The notes under the pieces are model-generated. The model had not been told where the DNA came from. It did no database searches and was given only the letters and a program-made list of their open reading frames with translations. A DNA stretch of 64,000 nucleotides from Allomuricauda sp. ARW1Y1 (GTDB lineage Bacteria > Bacteroidota > Bacteroidia > Flavobacteriales > Flavobacteriaceae). The stretch's first letter is position 1, and every line of letters starts with the position of its first letter. Made by a program: the position numbers and the translations under genes. The stretch covers positions 1-64,000 of the forward strand of contig NZ_JACBZU010000008.1 of NCBI RefSeq assembly GCF_013407935.1. The letters are read 5' to 3'. This document shows, in pieces, positions 36,204-44,060 of this stretch.

Positions 36204-36302
36204 ATGTTGTACGACACCTACGGTGAGGAATACTTGGCTTTTTTGCAAGAACTCAACGAAATTTTGACAGTAAACCAACTTGCTGAACTTGATTACCTAT
36301 AG
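36204..36302 (+). CDS. 32-residue micro-protein, paralogue of the next
   Basis: ATG at 36204, TAG at 36300-36302. The core EEYLAFLQELNEILTVNQL aligns with TAYLNFIQDLKDLLTDFDI of the next frame (Y-L-x-F-[LI]-Q-[ED]-L-x-[ED]-[IL]-L-T shared). Acidic amphipathic helix, no signal peptide. Two related tiny frames in tandem, before a terminator at 36454, make chance unlikely. Confidence 0.5.
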   Translation: MLYDTYGEEYLAFLQELNEILTVNQLAELDYL

Positions 36303-36330
36303 TTAACAAACAAACCCAAAATTTGTTACC

Positions 36331-36432
36331 ATGAACAACCAGAACAAAGAAAACACCGCCTACTTGAATTTTATTCAAGATTTGAAAGACTTGCTTACGG
36401 ACTTTGATATCAGTCTATTGAGCAGATCCTAA
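36331..36432 (+). CDS. 33-residue micro-protein, paralogue of the previous
   Basis: ATG at 36331, TAA at 36430-36432. Starts MNNQNKENT and continues with the same Y-L-x-F-x-Q-x-L-x-x-x-L-T pattern as the frame at 36204, ending DISLLSRS. It lies 28 bases after the first copy and about 20 bases before a strong hairpin terminator. Function unknown; a helical partner-binding peptide is possible. Confidence 0.5.
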   Translation: MNNQNKENTAYLNFIQDLKDLLTDFDISLLSRS

Positions 36433-36453
36433 TTATTTAAGTGATTATCATGG

Positions 36454-36490
36454 AAAAGGGGATGTTGATAAAATCAGCATCCCCTTTTCT
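36454..36490. terminator. Bidirectional terminator between micro-protein genes and rpoD
   Basis: Long stem AAAAGGGGATGTTGAT (36454-36469) / ATCAGCATCCCCTTTT (36473-36488) with one G-U pair, flanked by A and T runs, located between convergent transcription units. Confidence 0.8.
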
Positions 36491-36511
36491 ATTACATATT
36501 TTTGAGGTAAC

Positions 36512-37375
36512 CTATCCCAAATAAGATTTTAAGATCTTGCTTTTGGAGGTATGTCGCAATTTTCTAATGGCCTTTTCCCGTATTTGTCTTACGCGTTCGC
36601 GGGTCAAATCAAACGTACTGCCGATTTCTTCCAAAGTCATAGAGGGTTGATCTCCAATACCGTAATACAGGCGAACCACATCCGCTTCCCGCGGGGAGAG
36701 GGTATCCAAGGCTCGGTTAATTTCCGTGTTTAGGGATTGATGCATAAGGCCCTTATCCGGTTTGGGCGAATCCCCAGCGTTCAATACATCATATAAATTG
36801 GAGGTTTCCCCTTCTTTTAAAGGTGCATCCATAGATACGTGCCGCCCTGTGTTCTTGAGGGATTGCTTCACTTCGGAAACGGTCATGTCCAGCTCCTTGG
36901 CAATTTCTTCTGGCGATGGTGGTCGCTCATGTGCCTGTTCCAAATAGGAAAAGGTCTTTTTTATCTTGTTGATGGAACCAATTTTGTTCAACGGCAACCG
37001 TACCACACGTGACTGTTCTGCCAAGGCCTGCAGAATGGATTGTCGGATCCACCAAACCGCGTAGGAGATAAACTTAAACCCTCGGGTTTCATCAAAGCGT
37101 TTGGCAGCTTTTACCAGACCCACGTTTCCTTCATTGATCAAATCTGGGAGTTTAAGACCCTGATTTTGATATTGTTTTGCCACGGAGACCACAAACCTGA
37201 GGTTGGCATTGGTCAACTTTTCCAAAGCAGCTTGGTCTCCGGCCCTGATCTTCTGTGCTAGCTCAACTTCTTCCTGTGCGGTGATCAAATCGATTTTGCT
37301 GATGTCCTGCAAGTATTTGTCGAGAGATTTGGATTCGCGGTTCGTGACCTGTTTGATAATTTTAAGCTGCCTCAT
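36512..37375 (-). CDS. rpoD: Primary sigma factor RpoD (short Bacteroidota type)
   Basis: 287 residues from ATG 37375 ([31 protein letters not shown]... in segments); the upstream start at 37411 is unlikely. It lacks the large N-terminal region 1.1, as typical for Bacteroidota. Region 2: [42 protein letters not shown] and [19 protein letters not shown]. Region 3: [15 protein letters not shown]. Region 4: [30 protein letters not shown]. It reads the TTG/TAnnTTTG promoters seen in this window. Confidence 0.96.
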   Translation of the reverse strand: MRQLKIIKQVTNRESKSLDKYLQDISKIDLITAQEEVELAQKIRAGDQAALEKLTNANLRFVVSVAKQYQNQGLKLPDLINEGNVGLVKAAKRFDETRGFKFISYAVWWIRQSILQALAEQSRVVRLPLNKIGSINKIKKTFSYLEQAHERPPSPEEIAKELDMTVSEVKQSLKNTGRHVSMDAPLKEGETSNLYDVLNAGDSPKPDKGLMHQSLNTEINRALDTLSPREADVVRLYYGIGDQPSMTLEEIGSTFDLTRERVRQIREKAIRKLRHTSKSKILKSYLG

Positions 37376-37561
37376 TCTTATATCTGGTTTACTAGTGTTA
37401 CAAGCTATCATTATACATTATAATCTCCATTTTTCCAAGTCGAAATTGTTATTGTTATCAAAATGTTATGAGTAAATCATCGAAAAAGTTGAATTGTGGG
37501 CCAAATGGTAATTGTTGATACTATTTTGATAGAATTAACCTCTGGGATTGGTCACAAGTAC

Positions 37562-37592
37562 AAAAAACCCCTAATTTTGTAGGGTTTTTTAT
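37562..37592. terminator. Terminator-like hairpin in a divergent intergenic region
   Basis: AAAAAACCCCTA / TAGGGTTTTTT (one bulged C) around an ATTTTG loop, followed by T-rich sequence on both strands. The region (37376-37619) lies between divergent rpoD and the helicase gene, so no annotated gene ends here; the hairpin may end a small RNA transcribed from the 37430-37560 stretch or be an attenuator of the helicase transcript. Confidence 0.5.
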
Positions 37593-37619
37593 TTAAGAAT
37601 CCAAAATGCCATTTTCCCT

Positions 37620-39131
37620 TTGGAAGTAAACAACTCAATCAAAAAGAAAACGCTTTACGGCTATCAGGAGGAAGACCTGAACAAAATCTTCGAGCAACTG
37701 GACAAGCTTCCTGCGGGCAGTAATATCTTGTACCAATTGCCCACGGGAGGAGGAAAAACCGTAGTGTTTTCGGAGATTACACGAAGGTTTATCCAACAGA
37801 CCGGAAAAAAGGTGATGGTACTTACCCACCGTATCGAGCTGAGCAAGCAAACCTCCAAAATGCTCAAAGGGTTTGGCGTGGCCAACAAAGTCATCAACAG
37901 TGAAGTGAAGGAACTCTACGACCAGGATGATTATATGTGCTTTGTGGCTATGGTGGAAACCTTGAACAACCGCCTTCAGGAAGAAAAAGTAAAAATCAAC
38001 AATGTAGGCCTGGTAATCATTGATGAGGCCCACTACAACTCGTTCCGAAAGCTGTTCAAATATTTCGAGAAGTCTACGATTTTAGGTGTAACGGCCACTC
38101 CGTTGAGCTCCAACATCAAACTGCCCATGAAGGACAATTACAAGCACCTGATCATTGGGGAGTCGATAAAATCATTAATTGAAAAGAACTTTTTGGCCAG
38201 GGCCAACCTGTATAATTACGATGTTAGCCTACGCACCCTTAAATTGGGCATTAATGGTGACTATACCGTAAAATCCTCGGACGAGTTTTACAGTGCACAC
38301 AGCATGCTCGGGAAATTGCTCTCCGCCTATGAAGAAATTGCCAAGGGGACCAAAACGCTGATCTTCAACAACGGAATCAATACATCGCTTTATGTATACG
38401 AGACCTTTAAAAAGGCTGGGTATAATGTTCGGCACCTCGACAATAAGAACACGGCCTCCGAACGCAAGGACATTCTGGATTGGTTTGCCAAAACACCCGA
38501 TGCCATTCTCACCTCGGTGAGTATATTGACCACGGGTTTTGATGAACCTACGGTGGAAACCATTATTTTGAATAGGGCTACACGATCACTCACTCTATAT
38601 TTCCAAATGATTGGTAGGGGATCTAGGGTGCTTCCTGACAAAGATGAGTTCAATGTAATCGATATGGGAAATAATATTGCCCGTTTCGGACCTTGGGATG
38701 CACCTGTGGACTGGCAAGAAATCTTTCATTTCCCTGATTTTTACCTGGAAAACATCAAAAATGATGAGGAAATCGAGCGGGATTTTGTATATGAGATGCC
38801 CGAAGAACTTCGCGCCAAATTCAGCAAGTCGGAGAACATCACCTTTGATGTGAAGGAAGAGTACAAAAAGATATTTGCACAGGGCAAAAAATCAAAAATT
38901 GTACTGGAGAAGAGTATTGAACAGCACGCGAAAATCTGTGTGGAAAACAGCGAAGATGTTTTTGATGCCCGAATCTTGGCCAAGGAGCTCAAGGATGAGA
39001 TTTCCTATCGAGTAAAGCAATATTCCTATTGCATTATGAACAATACCAAGAACTATAAGGAATGGCTGGAGGAAGATTATGAGCGAAAACTGCGTTCCAG
39101 CATCTCCAAAATGTTCGCGGCCAAAATGTAG
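37620..39131 (+). CDS. SF2 DEAD/DEAH-box helicase
   Basis: 503 residues, TTG start; the only nearby ATG (37606) is closed by a stop. Motif I LPTGGGKTVVF, motif Ia LTHRIEL, motif II VIIDEAHYNSF, motif III VTATPL, and C-terminal helicase motifs TSVSILTTGFDEPTVETIILNRAT and YFQMIGRGSRV. It resembles RadD/UvrB-like or restriction-type ATP-dependent helicases with a charged C-terminal tail (~100 residues). The cellular role (DNA repair or RNA remodelling) cannot be set from context. Confidence 0.9.
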   Translation: MEVNNSIKKKTLYGYQEEDLNKIFEQLDKLPAGSNILYQLPTGGGKTVVFSEITRRFIQQTGKKVMVLTHRIELSKQTSKMLKGFGVANKVINSEVKELYDQDDYMCFVAMVETLNNRLQEEKVKINNVGLVIIDEAHYNSFRKLFKYFEKSTILGVTATPLSSNIKLPMKDNYKHLIIGESIKSLIEKNFLARANLYNYDVSLRTLKLGINGDYTVKSSDEFYSAHSMLGKLLSAYEEIAKGTKTLIFNNGINTSLYVYETFKKAGYNVRHLDNKNTASERKDILDWFAKTPDAILTSVSILTTGFDEPTVETIILNRATRSLTLYFQMIGRGSRVLPDKDEFNVIDMGNNIARFGPWDAPVDWQEIFHFPDFYLENIKNDEEIERDFVYEMPEELRAKFSKSENITFDVKEEYKKIFAQGKKSKIVLEKSIEQHAKICVENSEDVFDARILAKELKDEISYRVKQYSYCIMNNTKNYKEWLEEDYERKLRSSISKMFAAKM

Positions 39132-39296
39132 ATTAAGTTGGCAGAAATGTCTGCAGCTCCGTTTTTTGGATTTGAGCTTTAGCATGATAGTTGAACTTAC
39201 ACTTACCATTGCATTTGAAATTTGAGCTTGAACTTGATAATTGAGTTTGAATTTTAATCCCCAATAGTATACGGCCATCTTTGTATTTTTACCTCC
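39132..39296. repeat. Low-complexity TTGA-rich spacer
   Basis: Between the helicase and glycosyltransferase genes the sequence repeats TTGAGCTT, TTGAACTT and TTGAATTT-like words (about 39170-39258) in an irregular 8-12-base rhythm. It contains no open frame of note. A CATCTTTG box near 39280 is a weak -7 candidate for the glycosyltransferase. Confidence 0.4.
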
Positions 39297-40535
39297 ATGT
39301 CCAAAAAACTACTTGTAATTGGTTATGTATGGCCAGAACCCTCAACAACTGCGGCAGGAAGTCGTATGCAACAATTGTTGGAGGCGTTTTTGGCGTTTGG
39401 TTATCAGATTACATTTGCCAGCACGGCAAGTAAAACCGAGTTCAGTCTGGATTTGGAAGCCATGGACATTGCAACAGTCCAAATCCAACTCAACCATTCG
39501 AGTTTTGATGATTTTATACAGCAATTGAAGCCCAATGTGGTGATGTTCGACCGTTTTATGGTAGAGGAACAATTTGGGTGGCGCGTAGCTGAACACGCAC
39601 CAAGTGCGTTGCGTATACTCAATACCGAAGATTTACATGCGCTGCGCAAGAGTAGGGAAGAGGCACTTAAAAAGAACCAAGTCTTTAAGATTGAAGATTG
39701 GAAAAACCATCCAACAACGTTACGGGAAATTGCAAGTATCTATCGCTGCGATCTTACGTTGATGATTTCCAGCTACGAAATGGAAATTTTACAGCAAAAG
39801 TTGAAGGTCCCTTCGGATTTGCTGCTGTGTATTCCGTTTATGGTAGATGTTGGGAGTATATCTGCTGAAAAAAAACCTCCATTCGATGCCAGAAATGGTT
39901 TCATAAGTATCGGAAATGGCAAACACGCACCCAATGTGGATGCCCTAAAGGTCTTGAAAAGTGAAATTTGGCCCCGAATTCGCCATCAACTGCCCAATGC
40001 TGAAATCCAAATTTATGGCGCATATCTACCGCAACAGGTCAATGAAATGCACTACCCCATAACAGGGTTTTACGTTAACGGATGGGCGGAAGATGCGTTC
40101 AGGGTGCTCCAAAGTGCCAGGGTTTTGTTGGCTCCACTTCGATTTGGTGCCGGAATCAAAGGAAAGTTGTTGGATGCCATGCAAACCGGAACCCCAAGTG
40201 TAACCACCATCATAGGTGCCGAGGGCATGCATGCTGACGTGGCATGGAACGGATTTATTGCCGATGATTGGGAAGCATTTGCCCAAGCTGCCGTGAAATT
40301 GTACCAAGACCAAAAAAGCTGGGAAAGTGCCCAACACAACGGTAATGCATTGCTCCAACAGTTGTATGATAGGCAAAGCTTACAAAGTAGTTTGGAAGAA
40401 CGATTGGAACCCCTGATGATGGATTTGGAAGCCCATCGCACACAAAATTTCATTGGAAAACTGTTACAGCATCAAACCATGAGTAGCACCAAGTATATGG
40501 CCAAATGGATTGAGGAGAAGAATAAGGAGAAGTAA
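39297..40535 (+). CDS. GT4-like glycosyltransferase
   Basis: 412 residues. GT-B fold: N-terminal VIGYVWPEPSTTAAGSRMQQLLEAFLAFGY and VMFDRFMVEEQFGW. In the C-terminal domain GFISIGNGKHAPNVDALKVLKSEIWP, VNGWAEDAFRVLQSARVLLAPLRFGAGIKGKLLDAMQTGTPSVTT, the last being the typical nucleotide-sugar-binding E/G-rich region of GT4 enzymes. Donor and acceptor unknown. Its last 33 coding bases (40488-40520) recur at 41332-41364, beyond the following gene. Confidence 0.88.
   Translation: MSKKLLVIGYVWPEPSTTAAGSRMQQLLEAFLAFGYQITFASTASKTEFSLDLEAMDIATVQIQLNHSSFDDFIQQLKPNVVMFDRFMVEEQFGWRVAEHAPSALRILNTEDLHALRKSREEALKKNQVFKIEDWKNHPTTLREIASIYRCDLTLMISSYEMEILQQKLKVPSDLLLCIPFMVDVGSISAEKKPPFDARNGFISIGNGKHAPNVDALKVLKSEIWPRIRHQLPNAEIQIYGAYLPQQVNEMHYPITGFYVNGWAEDAFRVLQSARVLLAPLRFGAGIKGKLLDAMQTGTPSVTTIIGAEGMHADVAWNGFIADDWEAFAQAAVKLYQDQKSWESAQHNGNALLQQLYDRQSLQSSLEERLEPLMMDLEAHRTQNFIGKLLQHQTMSSTKYMAKWIEEKNKEK
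40488..40520 (+). repeat. 33-bp direct repeat, copy 1 (in glycosyltransferase 3' end)
   Basis: Encodes TKYMAKWIEEK near the glycosyltransferase C-terminus. Identical over 33 bp to 41332-41364. Together the copies bracket 811 bp that contain the short dehydrogenase gene. Confidence 0.85.
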
Positions 40536-40667
40536 CGTAATTAGTTATGGCTAAGATTAGCTAAGTTTTCCTGAGCATTTGATATTAAAAATGTTTCAAA
40601 TGATATGCGGCGTTAAAACTGCGTTAAGCATCTTGGATGACTCCTCAATAGTTTTATCTTATCAACT

Positions 40668-41288
40668 ATGGAAAATATTTTAATCGCAGGTGCCACTGGT
40701 ACAACAGGAGAAAAAGTTGTCAAATTAGTAAAACAAGCCGAAAATTATCGCCCGGTAGCCTTGGTACGTAATAATGAGCAAAAGGAGCAATGGGAATCGC
40801 AAGGGGTAGAAACTGTTATGGGAGACCTAACCAAAGATGTATCTCATACCACCAAAGGTATAGATAAAGTAGTTTTTGCTGCAGGCTCTGGAGGTAAAAA
40901 CGTGGTCGATGTGGACCAAGAAGGTGCCAAAAAGCTCATCGATGCATCAAAAAAGGAACGTGTACGTAAATTTGTAATGCTCAGTTCTATGGGCGTGGAC
41001 AATCCACGTGGTGAACTTAAGGAATACCTACAGGCGAAGCAAAATGCTGACCAATACTTGGACATCAGCGGTCTAACATTCACAATAGTGAGGCCAGGCG
41101 CATTGAACAACAATGAGGGAACTGGAAAAATCAAACTTTCACAAAAACTGAACGAGCGGGGTGAAATTCCAAGATGGGATGTCGCTCGTACGCTTGTGAA
41201 GAGTCTCGAAGATGATGTTGCCAAGAATAAAGTGTTCGAAATTTTAACGGGCGAAACCAAAATAGAAGAAGCTGTACATGAATTCTAA
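40668..41288 (+). CDS. NAD(P)-binding short dehydrogenase (atypical SDR)
   Basis: 206 residues. Rossmann start ILIAGATGTTGEKVVKLV, then DKVVFAAGSGGKNVVDVDQEGAKKLIDASKKERVRKFVMLSSMGVDNPRG, YLQAKQNADQYLDISGLTFTIVRPGALNNNEGTG: the NmrA/atypical SDR_a5 pattern found in sugar-nucleotide or flavin reductases. The substrate is unknown. The whole gene lies between two copies of a 33-bp repeat of the upstream glycosyltransferase end, suggesting it entered by duplication or recombination. Confidence 0.85.
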   Translation: MENILIAGATGTTGEKVVKLVKQAENYRPVALVRNNEQKEQWESQGVETVMGDLTKDVSHTTKGIDKVVFAAGSGGKNVVDVDQEGAKKLIDASKKERVRKFVMLSSMGVDNPRGELKEYLQAKQNADQYLDISGLTFTIVRPGALNNNEGTGKIKLSQKLNERGEIPRWDVARTLVKSLEDDVAKNKVFEILTGETKIEEAVHEF

Positions 41289-41331
41289 GCATTATTTCCC
41301 ATATAGAAATTGGAAGGTATGCAAAGCGACT

Positions 41332-41364
41332 ACCAAGTATATGGCCAAATGGATTGAGGAGAAG
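41332..41364 (+). repeat. 33-bp direct repeat, copy 2 (glycosyltransferase tail remnant)
   Basis: Same 33 bp as 40488-40520. In the same reading frame it continues to TKYMAKWIEEKHKG and a TGA, i.e. an alternative, intact C-terminus for the glycosyltransferase, 844 bp downstream of the first copy. Confidence 0.85.
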
Positions 41365-41401
41365 CATAAAGGTTGAACCCTTTAATGCTGCCCAAAGTAC
41401 A

Positions 41402-41791
41402 TCAATCCAGTAATTGGTCCGTAATGATCAAGGTGTATTCAAAAACATTTTCCAAAGGTTCCGATAACACCCACAATTCGTCATCAACAGGAGTTTGCTG
41501 ATACCGCAATACGTAATCTCCATTTTCCGAAGCGTACAGCTTAATGGTCTCAAAGAGTAAAGACGCTGTTGGCATGACCGCTATCGTCTCATTGTTCAGG
41601 GTAGAGCCAATGATACTGGATGACTGTTTGGGTATTTGCGAAATTTGGTTGGAATCATCAATGTAGAACAAATCCACATTGGAGTTGTTTTGAATTTTGT
41701 ATGATGTTTCAAATCCAGCGTTTTCGAAATCGTCCTCACATTGAAATGACGTCAAAAATGGGAAGAGCATCAATAAAAATACTTTTTTCAT
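41402..41791 (-). CDS. Hypothetical exported protein
   Basis: 129 residues. Signal peptide MKKVFLLMLFPFLTSFQCEDD with a Cys at residue 18; the preceding SFQ is not a classic lipobox but this FLTSFQCEDD form is frequent in flavobacterial exported proteins. The mature part is beta-rich (SYKIQNNSNVDLFYIDD, YVLRYQQTPVDDELWVL, EYTLIITDQL). No known domain. It is on the opposite strand from the repeat remnant at 41332. Confidence 0.6.
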   Translation of the reverse strand: MKKVFLLMLFPFLTSFQCEDDFENAGFETSYKIQNNSNVDLFYIDDSNQISQIPKQSSSIIGSTLNNETIAVMPTASLLFETIKLYASENGDYVLRYQQTPVDDELWVLSEPLENVFEYTLIITDQLLD

Positions 41792-41844
41792 GGCTTTTTT
41801 ATCCTAAAGATAGATTTATTCTTCCTTCTCACGTTAAGTTGATG

Positions 41845-43195
41845 TTACTTCTTTTTAAAATTCACTCTTACCCCACGTTGTTTAAAAAATAGGGTGTTCT
41901 CTTCGGGATCAAAGGTCATTTCGATACCTGCGGAGACAAATTCAAATTGATGCTCGTCCACAGGGTTCAAAGTAAATGCTGGCTGACCCGTAGCTCTGCC
42001 CTTGAGCACCCCATCCTCAATGAAAATACTTATGTCCAAAGGAAAATCAGGGGCGGTATAGTTGCCCACATAAACCTCCAATTGTTCGGGTGATACTTCA
42101 TAAGTATTGAATTTTGGCAATTCAAAAGGCTCATTGTAGACCGTGCTCAAAACGGCAATGGCAATGTCATTGGTATTCATGTTGTTGCCATTTGAGGTAA
42201 GGGCAAAGGATACATTCCCGTCATCAAAATGACCGAATAAAGAAGAGAATTTATCAATCCCTCCCGTGTGACCATAACTGGTTCGCTCATGAAAAGGAAA
42301 GCTGAACAATCCCAATCCATAGCCGTCCGTAATCTTTTTCATGGCTTCTACATACTCCAAATCAAGCAATTTGCCTCCAAAAAGGGCATCACTAAATTTG
42401 ACAATATCTGTTGGATTGGAAACTATGGCACCTGCACCAACAGGGATGGACATATCGGTTTCTGGATGTTCTTGCCATTTATCCAGGTACATGTACGATT
42501 TACATGTTGGCCTTTGTGCCAATTTTTTCACCGACATAGGTATCGGTAAGCCCTAAGGGCTTAGCAATAAACTCTTCAAGCAAATCACGATAGGGTTTTC
42601 CCATGCTTTTTTCAAGAATGTAGGTCAGCAACACAAAATTGGAATTACTGTATTGGAATTTGCTATCGGGCTCAAAATCACTTCCCGCCTTTACAATGAT
42701 TTCCACCATTTCTGATGCAGATTTTGGCTGGGTCATGTAGGTAGCATAAGCAGGGTCATCCGTAAAATTGTGGATACCGCTTCGGTTGCCCAACAGTTGT
42801 TTGATGGTAATATTTTCCGATTTCGGAACCTCTGGAAAAAACTGGTCCAAGGTCTGGTCCAAAGACAGTTTCCCTGCCGATATGGCCTTAAAAACCAATA
42901 CTGCTGTAAATGTTTTGGTAATGGAACCAATGCGATATCTGGAAGCCACCGTTGCTTTGGATTCGGAAGTGACGTTACAATACCCCACCGAACGTGTATA
43001 GATCAACTCACCGGCTTGGGAGACGGCAACACTGCCCATGAACTTATTGTTCTCTTCCAGGAGATCAAAATATTGGTCCATTTTAACGGTATCAAACTCT
43101 TGGGACCATAACGAAGCGGTAAAAAGGAAAAGAACGGTCACAGTCCAATGCGTTTTGAACTGTTGTTTATAAAATAAAGAAAGTGGGCTTTTCAT
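41845..43195 (-). pseudogene. Serine hydrolase (beta-lactamase/PBP-like), frameshifted
   Basis: Two adjoining frames make one protein: ATG 43195 to TAA at 42500, and continuation in another frame from about 42510 to 41845. The first part has a signal peptide (WTVTVLFLFTASLWSQ), the catalytic S-x-x-K (S91-ITK94 in RYRIGSITKTF) and YSNSN. The second has KSYMYLDKWQEHPETDMSIPVGAGAIVSNPTDIVKF and the HTGG motif (SYGHTGGIDKF), then a C-terminal beta domain. The break is at about 42500-42512 where KAN should run into KSYMYL. Both halves are otherwise intact, so the lesion is recent or a sequencing error. Confidence 0.8.
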
Positions 43196-43264
43196 GTCAT
43201 GGAGGTTTAGTGTTGCCACCAAATTAGAGCATTTCCATGTCAAACCAAAAAGAACCTGCCTTCA

Positions 43265-43978
43265 CTATACCTTTTTCACGCGATATTGGTAAGGTTTCCG
43301 GCCCGGGGCATCTGTTTGGAGTTTCGGCAAACGCTCAAAAAAACCGGAACCTATCATCTTCTTTTGAAAACGGCTACGGTCCAGGGTTTCCTCCAAAATG
43401 GTTTGGTGCAATTGGTGCAATTGTGGCATCGTAAATTCCGTAGGCAATAAATTATAGGTCAATGGTTCTTGTTGTACATCTTCCTTGAGCCGCTCCTTGG
43501 CCTCTTGTACAATATCCCGATGGTCCATCCACATAGGAGGGAGGTCATTCATGTTAAACCAACCAAAAGCCGAGTCCAAATTACCGATTACCGGTCGGGT
43601 CTCTTCAAAGTTGACCAAGGAATAGTGAGCGAGGGTCACAAAACGGTCGTTCAACCAAGAATTTTCTTTAAAGGGAAAGTCCAATTCCTTAAAAAATTGC
43701 TGCCATTCCTCTGTAAACTTACGGTCTTCACCCCCAAAAACGGACAAAAACTTAAAGTGGGGGTCTTCCAACCCGGTTCGTTCCCTTAGGATACGCACCG
43801 TGGCCGCTTCCACAGATTCCGAACGTAGGATATACCCACCGGGCAATAGCCACTTATCCCCAATCTGAAGCAACAAACACTTGAGTTGGTCTTCATGAAA
43901 TCCGATGATGACCATATCCACCGAAAGATTGGGCAAATAATCTTGTTGACCGTTTTCGATAAAAGTTCTGATGTCCAT
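43265..43978 (-). CDS. NrtR/AraR-like Nudix transcriptional regulator
   Basis: 237 residues from ATG 43978. The N-terminal Nudix-fold part (VDMVIIGFHEDQLKCLLLQIGDKWLLPGGYILRSESVEAATVRILRERTGL in segments) has a degraded Nudix box (RILRERTG instead of REVxEExG), as in sugar-sensing NrtR-family repressors. The C-terminal ~75 residues form a winged HTH (LTYNLLPTEFTMPQLHQLHQTILEETLDRSRFQKKMIGSGFFE). It is divergent from a GH3 glycosidase; two palindromes between them cover both promoters. Likely a sugar-responsive repressor of the GH3 gene and of itself; the effector is unknown. Confidence 0.85.
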   Translation of the reverse strand: MDIRTFIENGQQDYLPNLSVDMVIIGFHEDQLKCLLLQIGDKWLLPGGYILRSESVEAATVRILRERTGLEDPHFKFLSVFGGEDRKFTEEWQQFFKELDFPFKENSWLNDRFVTLAHYSLVNFEETRPVIGNLDSAFGWFNMNDLPPMWMDHRDIVQEAKERLKEDVQQEPLTYNLLPTEFTMPQLHQLHQTILEETLDRSRFQKKMIGSGFFERLPKLQTDAPGRKPYQYRVKKV

Positions 43979-43982
43979 ACTG

Positions 43983-44014
43983 CAAAAATAATGATTTGTG
44001 TCATTTTGCCACAA
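43983..44014 (-). promoter_or_regulatory. Promoter of the Nudix regulator gene
   Basis: On the minus strand: TTG at 44014-44012, 21-bp spacer, TATTTTTG (TAnnTTTG) at 43990-43983. The start would be at or just before the ATG at 43978, implying a leaderless mRNA. It coincides with operator 1 (43996-44014). Confidence 0.5.
43996..44014. promoter_or_regulatory. Operator 1, imperfect 19-bp palindrome
   Basis: TTGTGTCATTTTGCCACAA: half-sites TTGTGTCA / TGCCACAA with one mismatch and a 3-bp centre. It covers the -33 TTG of both the GH3 promoter (44006-44008) and the Nudix promoter (44012-44014). Same half-site as operator 2. Confidence 0.7.
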
Positions 44015-44034
44015 TTAAATCTTTTTTATATTTG
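44006..44034 (+). promoter_or_regulatory. Promoter of the GH3 glycosidase gene
   Basis: TTG at 44006-44008, 18-bp spacer, TATATTTG (TAnnTTTG) at 44027-44034. Predicted start near 44039, about 22 bases before the ATG. Operator 1 overlaps the -33 region and operator 2 the -7 end and start site, so occupancy of either should block transcription. Confidence 0.6.
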
Positions 44035-44050
44035 TGTCAAGGTGACACAA
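44032..44050. promoter_or_regulatory. Operator 2, perfect 19-bp palindrome
   Basis: TTGTGTCA-AGG-TGACACAA, perfect 8-bp arms. It is centred 36 bp from operator 1 and overlaps the -7 box end and start site of the GH3 promoter, 10 bases before the GH3 ATG. Confidence 0.75.
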
Positions 44051-44060
44051 ACTATATATT

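Noticed and set aside
37430..37592. 6S RNA call for the rpoD-helicase spacer
   Set aside because: Only a terminal hairpin is visible; no large internal bubble typical of 6S could be recognised by eye.
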